This document shows, piece after piece, positions 53,399-60,907 of a DNA stretch of 64,000 bases. Origin of the DNA: Promethearchaeota archaeon. GTDB lineage: Archaea; Asgardarchaeota; Lokiarchaeia; Sigyniarchaeales; SOKP01. The position numbers were made by a program, and so were the translations under genes. Within the stretch, counting starts at the first letter, position 1. Every line of letters starts with the position of its first letter. The notes under the pieces are model-generated. The model made no database searches. It worked only from the letters and a program-made list of their open reading frames with translations, and was not told where the DNA came from. The DNA is taken from assembly GCA_016839585.1 (NCBI GenBank), contig JAEOTZ010000017.1:1-64000 (forward strand). The letters run 5' to 3'.

Positions 53399-55282
53399 TT
53401 AGCTCATCCTTCTTTTTCTAATATATACTACAACTGCAACGCCAATCACTGCTCCTCCACCAACAGTCGTTGTTAGAATTATTAATTCGAAAGGAATTTC
53501 TGGTTCTTCATTTTTCTTTACTTTTTCTATAATTACTTCACTATGCCCAATATTTCCTACGAGGTCTTTAGCCCAAAACTCCATTGATATGCTACCATAT
53601 GAAGCAGCTTCCCATGCAGTTTGATTTATTGTCCCTGTCTCGTGAATAATACTGAAGTTAGTAATACCATTATCAATAGTATACCATATTGAATCCAAAT
53701 TTGGTTCTATGAGTGAGATATCATAATTAGGAGCGTCATCACTGAATTTTTCTCCTTGAGAGGGTTTATTTATAGTAATTTTAGGGTCATCAATATCTTT
53801 AAAGATTGTAACCTCAGCATGTCCTTTTTTACTAAAGGTATTATTCGCCCAAAATGTAATATTTATCCAACTAGTTCCTTCTTTTTCCCATTCTGTTTGG
53901 TTTATTGTTCCAATCAGTCCACTAAATATAATATTAGATAATCCATCATCTAACGTATACCATGTAGAATCTAAATTTGGTTCAAGAACAGAAATATTGA
54001 AAGTTGGTGCTAAAATTCCAAATAACTCATTTTGTTGTGGCGAATTAATTACAACTTCTGGAATCTTACAATACTTCACCAAAGCAATATCTTCAAGACC
54101 AACTTCTGTTATTCCCCCGAAATACACATTTTCTGATGAATCCAATGCTATTCCAAAACCCATATCTCTTAAACTTCCGCCCCATGTGTAATACCATTGC
54201 TCCTCACCAAGAGAATTATATTTCACGAGAGTCATGTCAAACAATCCCGTACCAAAACCAACTGTTGTCCCTGCAAAGTAAATATTATCCGAAGAATCCA
54301 CCGCTATTCTGTTACCATAATCGGTACTAATTCCGCCCCATGTACGATACCACTGCTGCACACCAGTACTATCATATTTAAGTAAAACCATATCGCTATC
54401 TCCCGCTCCAAAACTTCTTGTTCTTCCTGATACATACATGTTATCAGATGAATCTACAGCCACACCCAAACCATAATCCCAATTACTTCCGCCCCATGTT
54501 TTATTCCATTGCAGTATTCCAGCACTATCATATTTCTCCAAAAGTATGTCTTTAAGTCCTGCTCCAAAATATGTGTCTCCTACAAGATAAATATTACCTA
54601 ATGAATCCAAAGCTAATGACGTACCGAGACTTCCAATTTCACTCTCGGTATTAATCCACTGTAGTACCCCAAAACTGTCATATTTCACTAGAACAACGTT
54701 ACCGAAGCTCTCTGTATATCCCGTAATATACACATTATTTGCTGTATCTACAGTTATCCCCAAACCTTCATCATCTTCAGTCCCACCCCATGTGCGATTC
54801 CACTGTTGTACTCCGTCACTATCGTATTTCACTAGAACAATATCAGAACCTCCTGCGGTGTAACTTTGGGTGTTCCCTACAAGATAAATAAAGTTTGTTG
54901 AATCAACAGCTAAATCCGCACCATAATCGTAATTTACTCCACCCCATGTACGATACCACTGCTGCACTCCAGCATTATTAAATTTCACCAGAACAATATC
55001 AGTCCCACCTGCCCCGTAACTCTCTGTGTATCCCACAACATATATATTATCTAACGAATCTATTGCAACTCTACCACCAATATCACTTAAACCACCACCC
55101 CAGGTACGATGCCACTCATATTCATGTGAAATGCTTGTAGATGATTTAATTTTAATGTTTCTATTATCTTCATCACTTTGTCGATTAGAAATAATATTTT
55201 TTCCCTGGAATATAAAGCTAAAACACAGAATTAAAATAAATACCGCTAAATATGTTTTTTTCATTGAGTACTTTTTTTTCAT
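53399..55282 (-). CDS. Secreted SBBP-repeat propeller protein with Ig-like repeats and C-terminal anchor
   Basis: The protein has about 627 residues from the ATG at 55282 (the frame runs to TTG 55306 and passes a GTG at 55291). A signal helix is followed by eight to nine SBBP repeats (residues about 45-400) with parts such as VLVKYDSTGVQQWYRTWGG and AVDSSDNIYFAGTT. Two repeats of about 85 residues follow (about 415-580), each containing EPNLDSTWYTLDDG-like and GTINQTEWE-like parts, an Ig-like or big-domain arrangement. A C-terminal helix (about 592-617) ends in RKRRMS and anchors the protein. It shares its leader sequence with the FG-GAP gene at 49667 and its repeat type with the protein at 47283. 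Ligand is unknown; probably a surface sensor or adhesin. Confidence 0.86.
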   Translation of the reverse strand: MKKKYSMKKTYLAVFILILCFSFIFQGKNIISNRQSDEDNRNIKIKSSTSISHEYEWHRTWGGGLSDIGGRVAIDSLDNIYVVGYTESYGAGGTDIVLVKFNNAGVQQWYRTWGGVNYDYGADLAVDSTNFIYLVGNTQSYTAGGSDIVLVKYDSDGVQQWNRTWGGTEDDEGLGITVDTANNVYITGYTESFGNVVLVKYDSFGVLQWINTESEIGSLGTSLALDSLGNIYLVGDTYFGAGLKDILLEKYDSAGILQWNKTWGGSNWDYGLGVAVDSSDNMYVSGRTRSFGAGDSDMVLLKYDSTGVQQWYRTWGGISTDYGNRIAVDSSDNIYFAGTTVGFGTGLFDMTLVKYNSLGEEQWYYTWGGSLRDMGFGIALDSSENVYFGGITEVGLEDIALVKYCKIPEVVINSPQQNELFGILAPTFNISVLEPNLDSTWYTLDDGLSNIIFSGLIGTINQTEWEKEGTSWINITFWANNTFSKKGHAEVTIFKDIDDPKITINKPSQGEKFSDDAPNYDISLIEPNLDSIWYTIDNGITNFSIIHETGTINQTAWEAASYGSISMEFWAKDLVGNIGHSEVIIEKVKKNEEPEIPFELIILTTTVGGGAVIGVAVVVYIRKRRMS

Positions 55283-55334
55283 ATTTTTCACTTGTTTTGT
55301 TTTCAAAATTGATTTTTATTAGATTTTGACAATT
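55282..55334 (-). promoter_or_regulatory. Leader shared with the gene at 53158 (copy 2)
   Basis: The counterpart of the shared leader: GTGAAAAATATGAAAAAA at the start and AATTGTCAAAATCTAATA upstream on the minus strand. Conservation outside coding sequence suggests promoter or translation-control sequence held in common. Confidence 0.5.
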
Positions 55335-55357
55335 AGAGATTAATTCTCCTAATTATT

Positions 55358-55386
55358 AAATCAATAAGGAACGATTTTTTACAATT
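55358..55386. repeat. Exact 29-bp direct repeat, right copy
   Basis: The second copy of the 29-bp sequence found at 47011-47039 in the same orientation. It lies in the divergent gap between the surface-protein island and the winged-helix gene at 55490. Confidence 0.8.
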
Positions 55387-55489
55387 ATATAAAAATGCTT
55401 ATATAAGTTTGTATAATAATAAGATATAACAAAATTTAGATCTCTAAGACGAAAAAGAGAAGATAAATCCAAAAAACCTCACATGAAGT

Positions 55490-56218
55490 ATGAACCAAGT
55501 ATCTGTCATCTCTAACATTAGCTTAAAGCACCCAAATGTTCAGGGAGTAATAGAAATTGCCGAGGAAATTGTTGCAGAAAATAGAGTAGTAACTTTAGAT
55601 AATTTATATTACAGGGCAAAAAGAAAGTTAAAAATTCCCCGTAGAGGTTTAAAGTCTATAATCCAATACCTAGTTAATAAGAAAGTGTTGGTTGACCAAT
55701 CAAGATTTACAAGAAATTCTATTTTATCACACCCTCTTAGAGAGGAAATTTATTATTTTATAAGAGATAATCTAGGAGTTCATTTATCAACTATTCGAAG
55801 ACACTTCCAATCTGAGAACACGGGAACAGGTCAATTAGTTTGGCATTTAGATATGTTATTAAAATTTAATTATGTAAAGTCGATAAAATTGAAGAATTAT
55901 TTACTCTTTCTTCCCAAAGATATTGATGATGAAGCTGGTATCATCTATTTTTTTCTTAGAGATGATTTAAATTTTAGAATTGTTAAGTTATTATTAGAAA
56001 AAAAAGAATTAAAGAGAGCAGATATATATAAGAACTTAGCAGAATCTCGAGAATTAGTGTATTATCATCTAAATAATCTAATAGATGATAAGGTGATTGA
56101 ACTTAAGGAAGATAAATTCGTCTGTATTAATCCTAAGAAAGTATTATTAATTGAATCCATTATTAAAGATTTAGAGAATATATCAAAAGATAAACTTATA
56201 ACCAACAAATTGAAGTGA
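55490..56218 (+). CDS. Tandem winged-helix transcriptional regulator
   Basis: The protein (242 residues) has three helix-turn-helix-like parts. Residues 8-75 hold a small helical domain (TLDNLYYRAKRKLKIPRRGL). Residues 84-140 hold a winged helix (LREEIYYFIRDNLGVHLSTI, TGQLVWHLDMLLKFNYVKSI), and 158-215 a second one (RIVKLLLEKKELKRADIYKN, LVYYHLNNLIDDKVIELKED). This tandem arrangement is common in archaeal regulators and in Asgard genomes. It is 6 bases upstream of a membrane sensor-like gene, so the pair is probably one transcription unit with sensor and regulator made together. DNA target and signal are not known. Confidence 0.8.
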   Translation: MNQVSVISNISLKHPNVQGVIEIAEEIVAENRVVTLDNLYYRAKRKLKIPRRGLKSIIQYLVNKKVLVDQSRFTRNSILSHPLREEIYYFIRDNLGVHLSTIRRHFQSENTGTGQLVWHLDMLLKFNYVKSIKLKNYLLFLPKDIDDEAGIIYFFLRDDLNFRIVKLLLEKKELKRADIYKNLAESRELVYYHLNNLIDDKVIELKEDKFVCINPKKVLLIESIIKDLENISKDKLITNKLK

Positions 56219-56224
56219 ATAAAA

Positions 56225-57526
56225 ATGGCATTAAATTGGACACCAGAAGTCATTGCTGGATTTATTAACACAGGTATATTACTATTTTGTGCTACGCTTA
56301 CATACACATCACCGAAGACAAAGAAGATCATCTCAGTTGCATACATTAGAATGGCATGGATCTTTCTTTCCCTGTTTTTTTTATTTGAAGGAGTTTCAAT
56401 TCTCACGTTAAGTTTAGCAATAACAAGATTTTATACCCTCTTCATGGCAGCAGGAATTATTTTCTTTTTAATGGGGATAAACTATACTATGAAAGAGCGT
56501 CTATATTCAATCGGTCTAATGGTTGTAGTTATATTATCGCTATCGCTATTATACCTCCCATTTCAAACCGAGGTTGCAGATATCATAATTGAAGGAGGAT
56601 ATAATACCACAGATCTTCTTGGTATTTACAGTATTATTAGCGACTTATTATTTTTAATTGTAGCCATTTATCTTTTTGTTTGGGCGATAAAGACATGGAG
56701 AAATGCCCCTTTCTTAATAAAGACAGAAGCCACAATATTTTTCTTGGCATTAACTATATCATCAGTAATTATGATGATTGTTTATCTTTTTTATTATTTC
56801 AATCCTATGTTTATTTTAATATCGGATCTTATATTCGCGGTTGGTATCTTTGCATTTACCTATTCAGTCATAAGAGAACCAAAGCTACTTTATATCTTAC
56901 CGTTTGAAATTAGTCGAATTGTAGTAAAAGACAGGGATGGCTTTCCTTTATTCGATCATGATTGGTCAGAATCGAAAATTAGTGAGTCTATGTTTACTGG
57001 TTTTATTAATGCGGTACAACTAATGAGTGAGGAGGTTATACATAAAGGTGGTGTATTAGATATAGTTTTAACTGATGGTATTCTAATACTACGAGAATCA
57101 AGATATATTACTGTAGGTTTAGTCGCGTCCAAATCATCTAAGTTATTGAGAACTTCATTAATTAATTTTGCTAATGAGTTTGAGGAAAAGTTTTCAAAGT
57201 TATTAAAAACTTCATGTAGAAACATAGAAGAGTATGATGGAGCATATGAACTTCTCGATAAGTATTTCTCAAACTTTCCATCCAAATTAATATCTAGTAA
57301 AAAGGATGCTTTATATTTAATTGCGAAATATAAAGAAATTCCACTTGAATTAGAAAATAAGTTAAGAGGTCTTATTACAGACGAGACTGACTTTGAGAAG
57401 ATTAAAGAAGAGTTTAGGAAATTTCCTAAAGGTGTTCCATACCACTTCATGAATTTTTATGAAAATAACAAGGATACATTAGCATTCAGGGATGAAAAAG
57501 AATTATCCGATAAAACTCAAGAATAA
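56225..57526 (+). CDS. Seven-helix membrane protein with C-terminal longin-like domain
   Basis: The protein (433 residues) has seven hydrophobic segments in residues 8-215. Its C-terminal part begins about residue 228 with LPFEISRIVVKDRDGFPLFD, a longin/roadblock-like fold start (compare the longin part of the GTPases at 45746 and 57995), and runs to about 345 with FTGFINAVQLMSEEVIHKGG and LLRTSLINFANEFEEKFSKL, followed by a charged tail. The 7-helix part resembles membrane sensors found next to histidine kinases, but no kinase is present. The gene directly follows a winged-helix regulator. A plausible role is a receptor that recruits a GTPase or the regulator to the membrane; this is inference. 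Confidence 0.7.
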   Translation: MALNWTPEVIAGFINTGILLFCATLTYTSPKTKKIISVAYIRMAWIFLSLFFLFEGVSILTLSLAITRFYTLFMAAGIIFFLMGINYTMKERLYSIGLMVVVILSLSLLYLPFQTEVADIIIEGGYNTTDLLGIYSIISDLLFLIVAIYLFVWAIKTWRNAPFLIKTEATIFFLALTISSVIMMIVYLFYYFNPMFILISDLIFAVGIFAFTYSVIREPKLLYILPFEISRIVVKDRDGFPLFDHDWSESKISESMFTGFINAVQLMSEEVIHKGGVLDIVLTDGILILRESRYITVGLVASKSSKLLRTSLINFANEFEEKFSKLLKTSCRNIEEYDGAYELLDKYFSNFPSKLISSKKDALYLIAKYKEIPLELENKLRGLITDETDFEKIKEEFRKFPKGVPYHFMNFYENNKDTLAFRDEKELSDKTQE

Positions 57527-57674
57527 ATATAGCTTGAATGAACTCGAAAAAGTTGATTTCATTTATTGAAAATTAGGGAATCATTAATCTTATAATCCTT
57601 TTATTGTCTAACATCCATTATATTGTTATGTAACAAAGATTTAAAAATCTAATAAAATAAAAATAAAGAGGTTT

Positions 57675-57948
57675 ATGTATAAAATGGGTATTATTGAAAG
57701 AACGTTAAAAAGAGCAGTTTTTGACTAGGTTTTATATTTTTCATGCATATGATCTAGATCAAGGCATTTTAGAATCAGGTGCACTTGCAGCAATTATTTT
57801 CCTTCCATTACTCCATTTCATTCTAATGATCCTTTTTACTCCTGCTATAATCATTTTTAATAGTACAAGTGAAAAAAGGCAGCAGAATTTGTTAGAATTA
57901 GCAAAAGAATTGCAAATTAATCAAGATCTTAAAGAGCTACTAATATAA
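57675..57948 (+). pseudogene. Small membrane protein gene with an apparent frameshift
   Basis: A good ribosome-binding site (AGAGG at 57667-57671) precedes ATG 57675, but that frame stops at TAG 57726 after 17 codons. The next frame is open from 57721 to 57948 (75 codons) and encodes one or two hydrophobic stretches (SGALAAIIFLPLLHFILMIL) and a charged helix. The frames meet at five T (57718-57722); deletion of one T would give a 91-residue protein. It is either a decayed gene, a sequencing error in the T run, or a case of slippage. If only the second part is made, it starts at TTG 57721. Confidence 0.45.
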
Positions 57949-57994
57949 AATAGTTTATCAAAAAATTATTAACTCTTAATTATTTCTTTTTTTT

Positions 57995-59044
57995 TTATAA
58001 ATCATCCTTTAATGATTCATATAAAGCTTTGGCAATGTTATAAAAAGCTTGTTCAACATTTTCTCCTGTTAAGGCTGAAGTTTCTATATATTTAAGGTTC
58101 AAATTTCTTGCTATCTTATTTGCTTGTTCAAACCCAACAATTTTTTCATTAATTAAATCACTCTTATTACCGATTATAAATCCTATAATTTCTCTTGTCT
58201 TTTTCAATTGACTTTCAATATCTTGATACCATCTTGGAATGCTATCAAAAGATTTAGAGTTAGTTAAGTCAAATATTAGGAAAACAGCGTCTGTTCCGAG
58301 ATAAAACTGGCGCCTCATGGTTTCAAACTTTATCTGCCCAGCAATGTCCCAAATCACCAATTGAACAACAGAATCATCGATTTTAAAGGTTCGATCTGAA
58401 ACCACGACTCCTAATGTTGGAATGTACCTTCTTCTAAACGCTTTTTTAGTAAATCTTAAAATTAAAGAAGTTTTACCAACACCAGGATCTCCACAAATGC
58501 TTATCTTAAATTTGTAATCAATAAATTCAGAAGTTTTTCTTGATATTTCAGGAAAAGCTTCCATATCTGGAGCAGAAGTTTCTTTTACTTTCAACTCATA
58601 TAATACATTTAATATAACTCTTTCAAGTGTTTTTATCTCGTTTATAATATATTTCATATCTGCTTTTGATTTTTCTAACATAATGATTTTTGCAGTAATT
58701 TCATTAAAAATTAACTCAAGATTATTCTTATATTTATAAAATATAACGTCATCAACATTTTTAAAAAGTACAGTAATAGCAGATTGACCAATATTACCTC
58801 TACGAGATTCATCCTCCCATATTATATATTTAATCAATCCCTTTAAATTTAGTGAAGGAAATGGAAGAATTACGAGAGATTCTGGAACCAGACCATGTTC
58901 ACCAGAAAGAATTGTAATAACTTTTATACTGATATGCATTTGATTTTCAAGAGAAAACTCAGAAGGAAGACAAACAATAGGATTTGGTCCGAGTTCATCG
59001 TTAAGCTCGATATATAAAACCGCAGTTATGATATCTTCTTCCAT
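57995..59044 (-). CDS. Longin-like domain plus Ras-like GTPase, paralogue
   Basis: The protein has 349 residues and aligns end to end with the protein at 45746. Longin-like residues 1-125 include YIELNDELGPNPIVCLPSEF and LSGEHGLVPESLVILPFPSL; a coiled coil follows (about 120-155); the GTPase domain has GDPGVGKT (185-192), Thr210, WDIAGQ (232-237), NKSD (293-296) and ETSAL (321-325), all at the same residue numbers as the paralogue. It is expected to bind and hydrolyse GTP. The relic at 43493 derives from this family too. No lipid-modification site is visible at the C-terminus, so the membrane link would be through the longin part or partners such as the membrane-longin protein at 56225. Confidence 0.92.
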   Translation of the reverse strand: MEEDIITAVLYIELNDELGPNPIVCLPSEFSLENQMHISIKVITILSGEHGLVPESLVILPFPSLNLKGLIKYIIWEDESRRGNIGQSAITVLFKNVDDVIFYKYKNNLELIFNEITAKIIMLEKSKADMKYIINEIKTLERVILNVLYELKVKETSAPDMEAFPEISRKTSEFIDYKFKISICGDPGVGKTSLILRFTKKAFRRRYIPTLGVVVSDRTFKIDDSVVQLVIWDIAGQIKFETMRRQFYLGTDAVFLIFDLTNSKSFDSIPRWYQDIESQLKKTREIIGFIIGNKSDLINEKIVGFEQANKIARNLNLKYIETSALTGENVEQAFYNIAKALYESLKDDL

Positions 59045-59177
59045 TTTAGATTTTCTCCATTTATAGCTCTTTATGAAAGGATTATTTTAATTAAAAAAAA
59101 TCGTTATTCAATCATATTTTGTATTTTCGCTTTTTTATTTTTTATTGATCGAATTACTTAGAAATATTATTAAAATC

Positions 59178-59495
59178 TTACTTTTCAGCTTGGGAGAGCT
59201 CTAATGCGTTGCCGTTAATGCAATAATACCCCCAACGGAGACCCATTGTTCTAGTAATTGGGCATTGCCCACATAAACAAGCTTTCTTCTCAGTTATTAC
59301 GGAACTCTTTCCCACCATACAAAAAGCAAGAGATTCTTCTCCAGTTCCCTCATAACTTGGACATTTTCCGCAATACTCCCTACACATATATATTATTTGT
59401 TCACGACCATTCTTCTGTTGTTTTTCTGACATCTTGCTGTATAGCATTTTCATTTTTTCTTCAAAAGTGGCAGTTTTGAAATTTTTTTCCGACAT
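59178..59495 (-). CDS. Cysteine-rich DUF2769-like protein
   Basis: The protein (105 residues) has cysteines arranged as CREYCGKCPSYEGTGEESLA, then FCMVGKSS, then ACLCGQCPIT and a final YYCINGNALE. This matches the small cysteine-rich family found in methanogens and Asgard archaea (DUF2769-like) with pattern C...CPSC...C...CLCG.CP...YYC.NG. It probably binds one or two iron-sulfur clusters or zinc ions. The N-terminal 40 residues are helical and charged. It stands between the longin-GTPase and a seven-helix membrane protein. Function is unknown. Confidence 0.72.
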   Translation of the reverse strand: MSEKNFKTATFEEKMKMLYSKMSEKQQKNGREQIIYMCREYCGKCPSYEGTGEESLAFCMVGKSSVITEKKACLCGQCPITRTMGLRWGYYCINGNALELSQAEK

Positions 59496-59599
59496 TAGTA
59501 TTATAACACTTTATTTCTTTCTGAATTTGATGTAATTATGAATCAACATGAAAATCTATTAAATTTTATTAAAAAAAAAGATTGATTTTTTGGCTTTTC

Positions 59600-60304
59600 T
59601 TATCTTAAACCCACGTACATAAACCAAAAACTACTCAAGTACCCAATTCTTACGATAATCACCATAAAACCTGGCGCAGTTAAACCTTCTAAAAGTCCGA
59701 AGATACAAAAGCAAAAAACTCCAATTGAGAGAAAATAGAATTTCTTTTTTATTTCGCCTGTTGATTGAAAAGCTTTATATAAAAATCCAAATCCAAGAAA
59801 AATCAATACTGACAATAAAAAACTACCCATTAACATGCCGGCAAGTGTATTCAAATTAACATTATAGTCAATTAATCTGTCAGGAGGAGTTGTAGTAGGT
59901 TCATCAAAATAGAAAGAACCTAGTGGATCCATAAATATGACGAATTCAAAAACTATGCTTAAAATTAAAAATATTAACACAATATACCACTTTATATTCG
60001 GTGTTAGAAGTTCAGCCCCTATAAACATTGATACAATAATTACTGGACCAAACCATATATAGCTTAAAATTCCAACCAATCCATTCGTATTATCGATGTT
60101 ATTTTCTGTTAATACAACTAGCAAAAAATCTAAAAACACTCCTAAAAACATAAGACCTGCAAGTAAATTTGCTAAACCTAAATAGAAAAGAAGTTTTGCT
60201 TTCCTTTTTCTTGATACATAAAAAAAGAATAAACCAAAAATTATTCCGAAAATTACCACACCTGAGGCAGTAATACCATCGATCCAACCATCTGTAGAAA
60301 CCAT
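59600..60304 (-). CDS. Seven-helix membrane protein, RING-less relative
   Basis: This 234-residue protein matches the membrane part of the RING-like proteins at 35403, 40490 and 41792: same seven-helix layout, the SGVVIFGIIFGLFFFYVSRK and RKAKLLFYLGLANLL start, and the loop with FMDPLGSFYFDEP between helices 4 and 5 (compare FLDPLGSISIY). It ends at WFMYVGLR, the point where the others continue with the linker and finger. No cysteine-rich remnant was seen in the 100 bases after the stop. It shows that the membrane domain can exist alone, and may have its own binding role. Confidence 0.75.
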   Translation of the reverse strand: MVSTDGWIDGITASGVVIFGIIFGLFFFYVSRKRKAKLLFYLGLANLLAGLMFLGVFLDFLLVVLTENNIDNTNGLVGILSYIWFGPVIIVSMFIGAELLTPNIKWYIVLIFLILSIVFEFVIFMDPLGSFYFDEPTTTPPDRLIDYNVNLNTLAGMLMGSFLLSVLIFLGFGFLYKAFQSTGEIKKKFYFLSIGVFCFCIFGLLEGLTAPGFMVIIVRIGYLSSFWFMYVGLR

Positions 60305-60493
60305 TATGAAATTTCACCAACAAGAATATTAATATTCGATTTTAGTTCGAATAAATTATTTTATTAGTCTTAATACAAATATATAATTTTTTCTAAATTA
60401 TATTAATGAATTGTTATTTTTCTTATTTGATGAGACATAAATAGGATAAAAAGACAAGACTCTTTGAATTTTTTAAGGTAAAATGAATTTTAA

Positions 60494-60775
60494 CTAATCT
60501 TTAATTTTTTCTAAAATTGACAAGATTCTATAGATCGTAGTCCGGCTATGAAAGGGTATGTTTGGATCTTGCGAGAGATCATCAACCATATACATTATAT
60601 TGCTCGAAAGAACGCCAGCAGTTTCATCTTCTCTCTTTAACTCATTAATGCATCTTTGAGAGATTCTTTTTATATTTCTAGGAACAGAACGATCATTAAT
60701 CATTCCTTGTAATAACTGTTCCACATTCTCAAAAACTTCCTTAACTTCCTTGCTAAATTCTTTTACCCTTGTCAT
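60494..60775 (-). CDS. UPF0147-family protein
   Basis: This 93-residue helical protein has the family landmarks VEQLLQGMINDRSVPRNIKR, INELKREDETAGVLSSNIMY, and LSQDPNIPFHSRTTIYRILS. UPF0147 is a small protein conserved across archaea with no settled function. Its presence supports archaeal origin of the window. It is 132 bases downstream of the phosphoenolpyruvate synthase gene on the same strand. Confidence 0.93.
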   Translation of the reverse strand: MTRVKEFSKEVKEVFENVEQLLQGMINDRSVPRNIKRISQRCINELKREDETAGVLSSNIMYMVDDLSQDPNIPFHSRTTIYRILSILEKIKD

Positions 60776-60907
60776 AGAACAAAATCACCCAAAATAACGA
60801 TTATAGTGAATAAAGGGTTTTAATTCTGAAATATTTCTTAAAATATAATTTTTTTGATTTTTTAAGACTTATAAAATAAATCATTAATGAAATGATAAAA
60901 AAAATCT

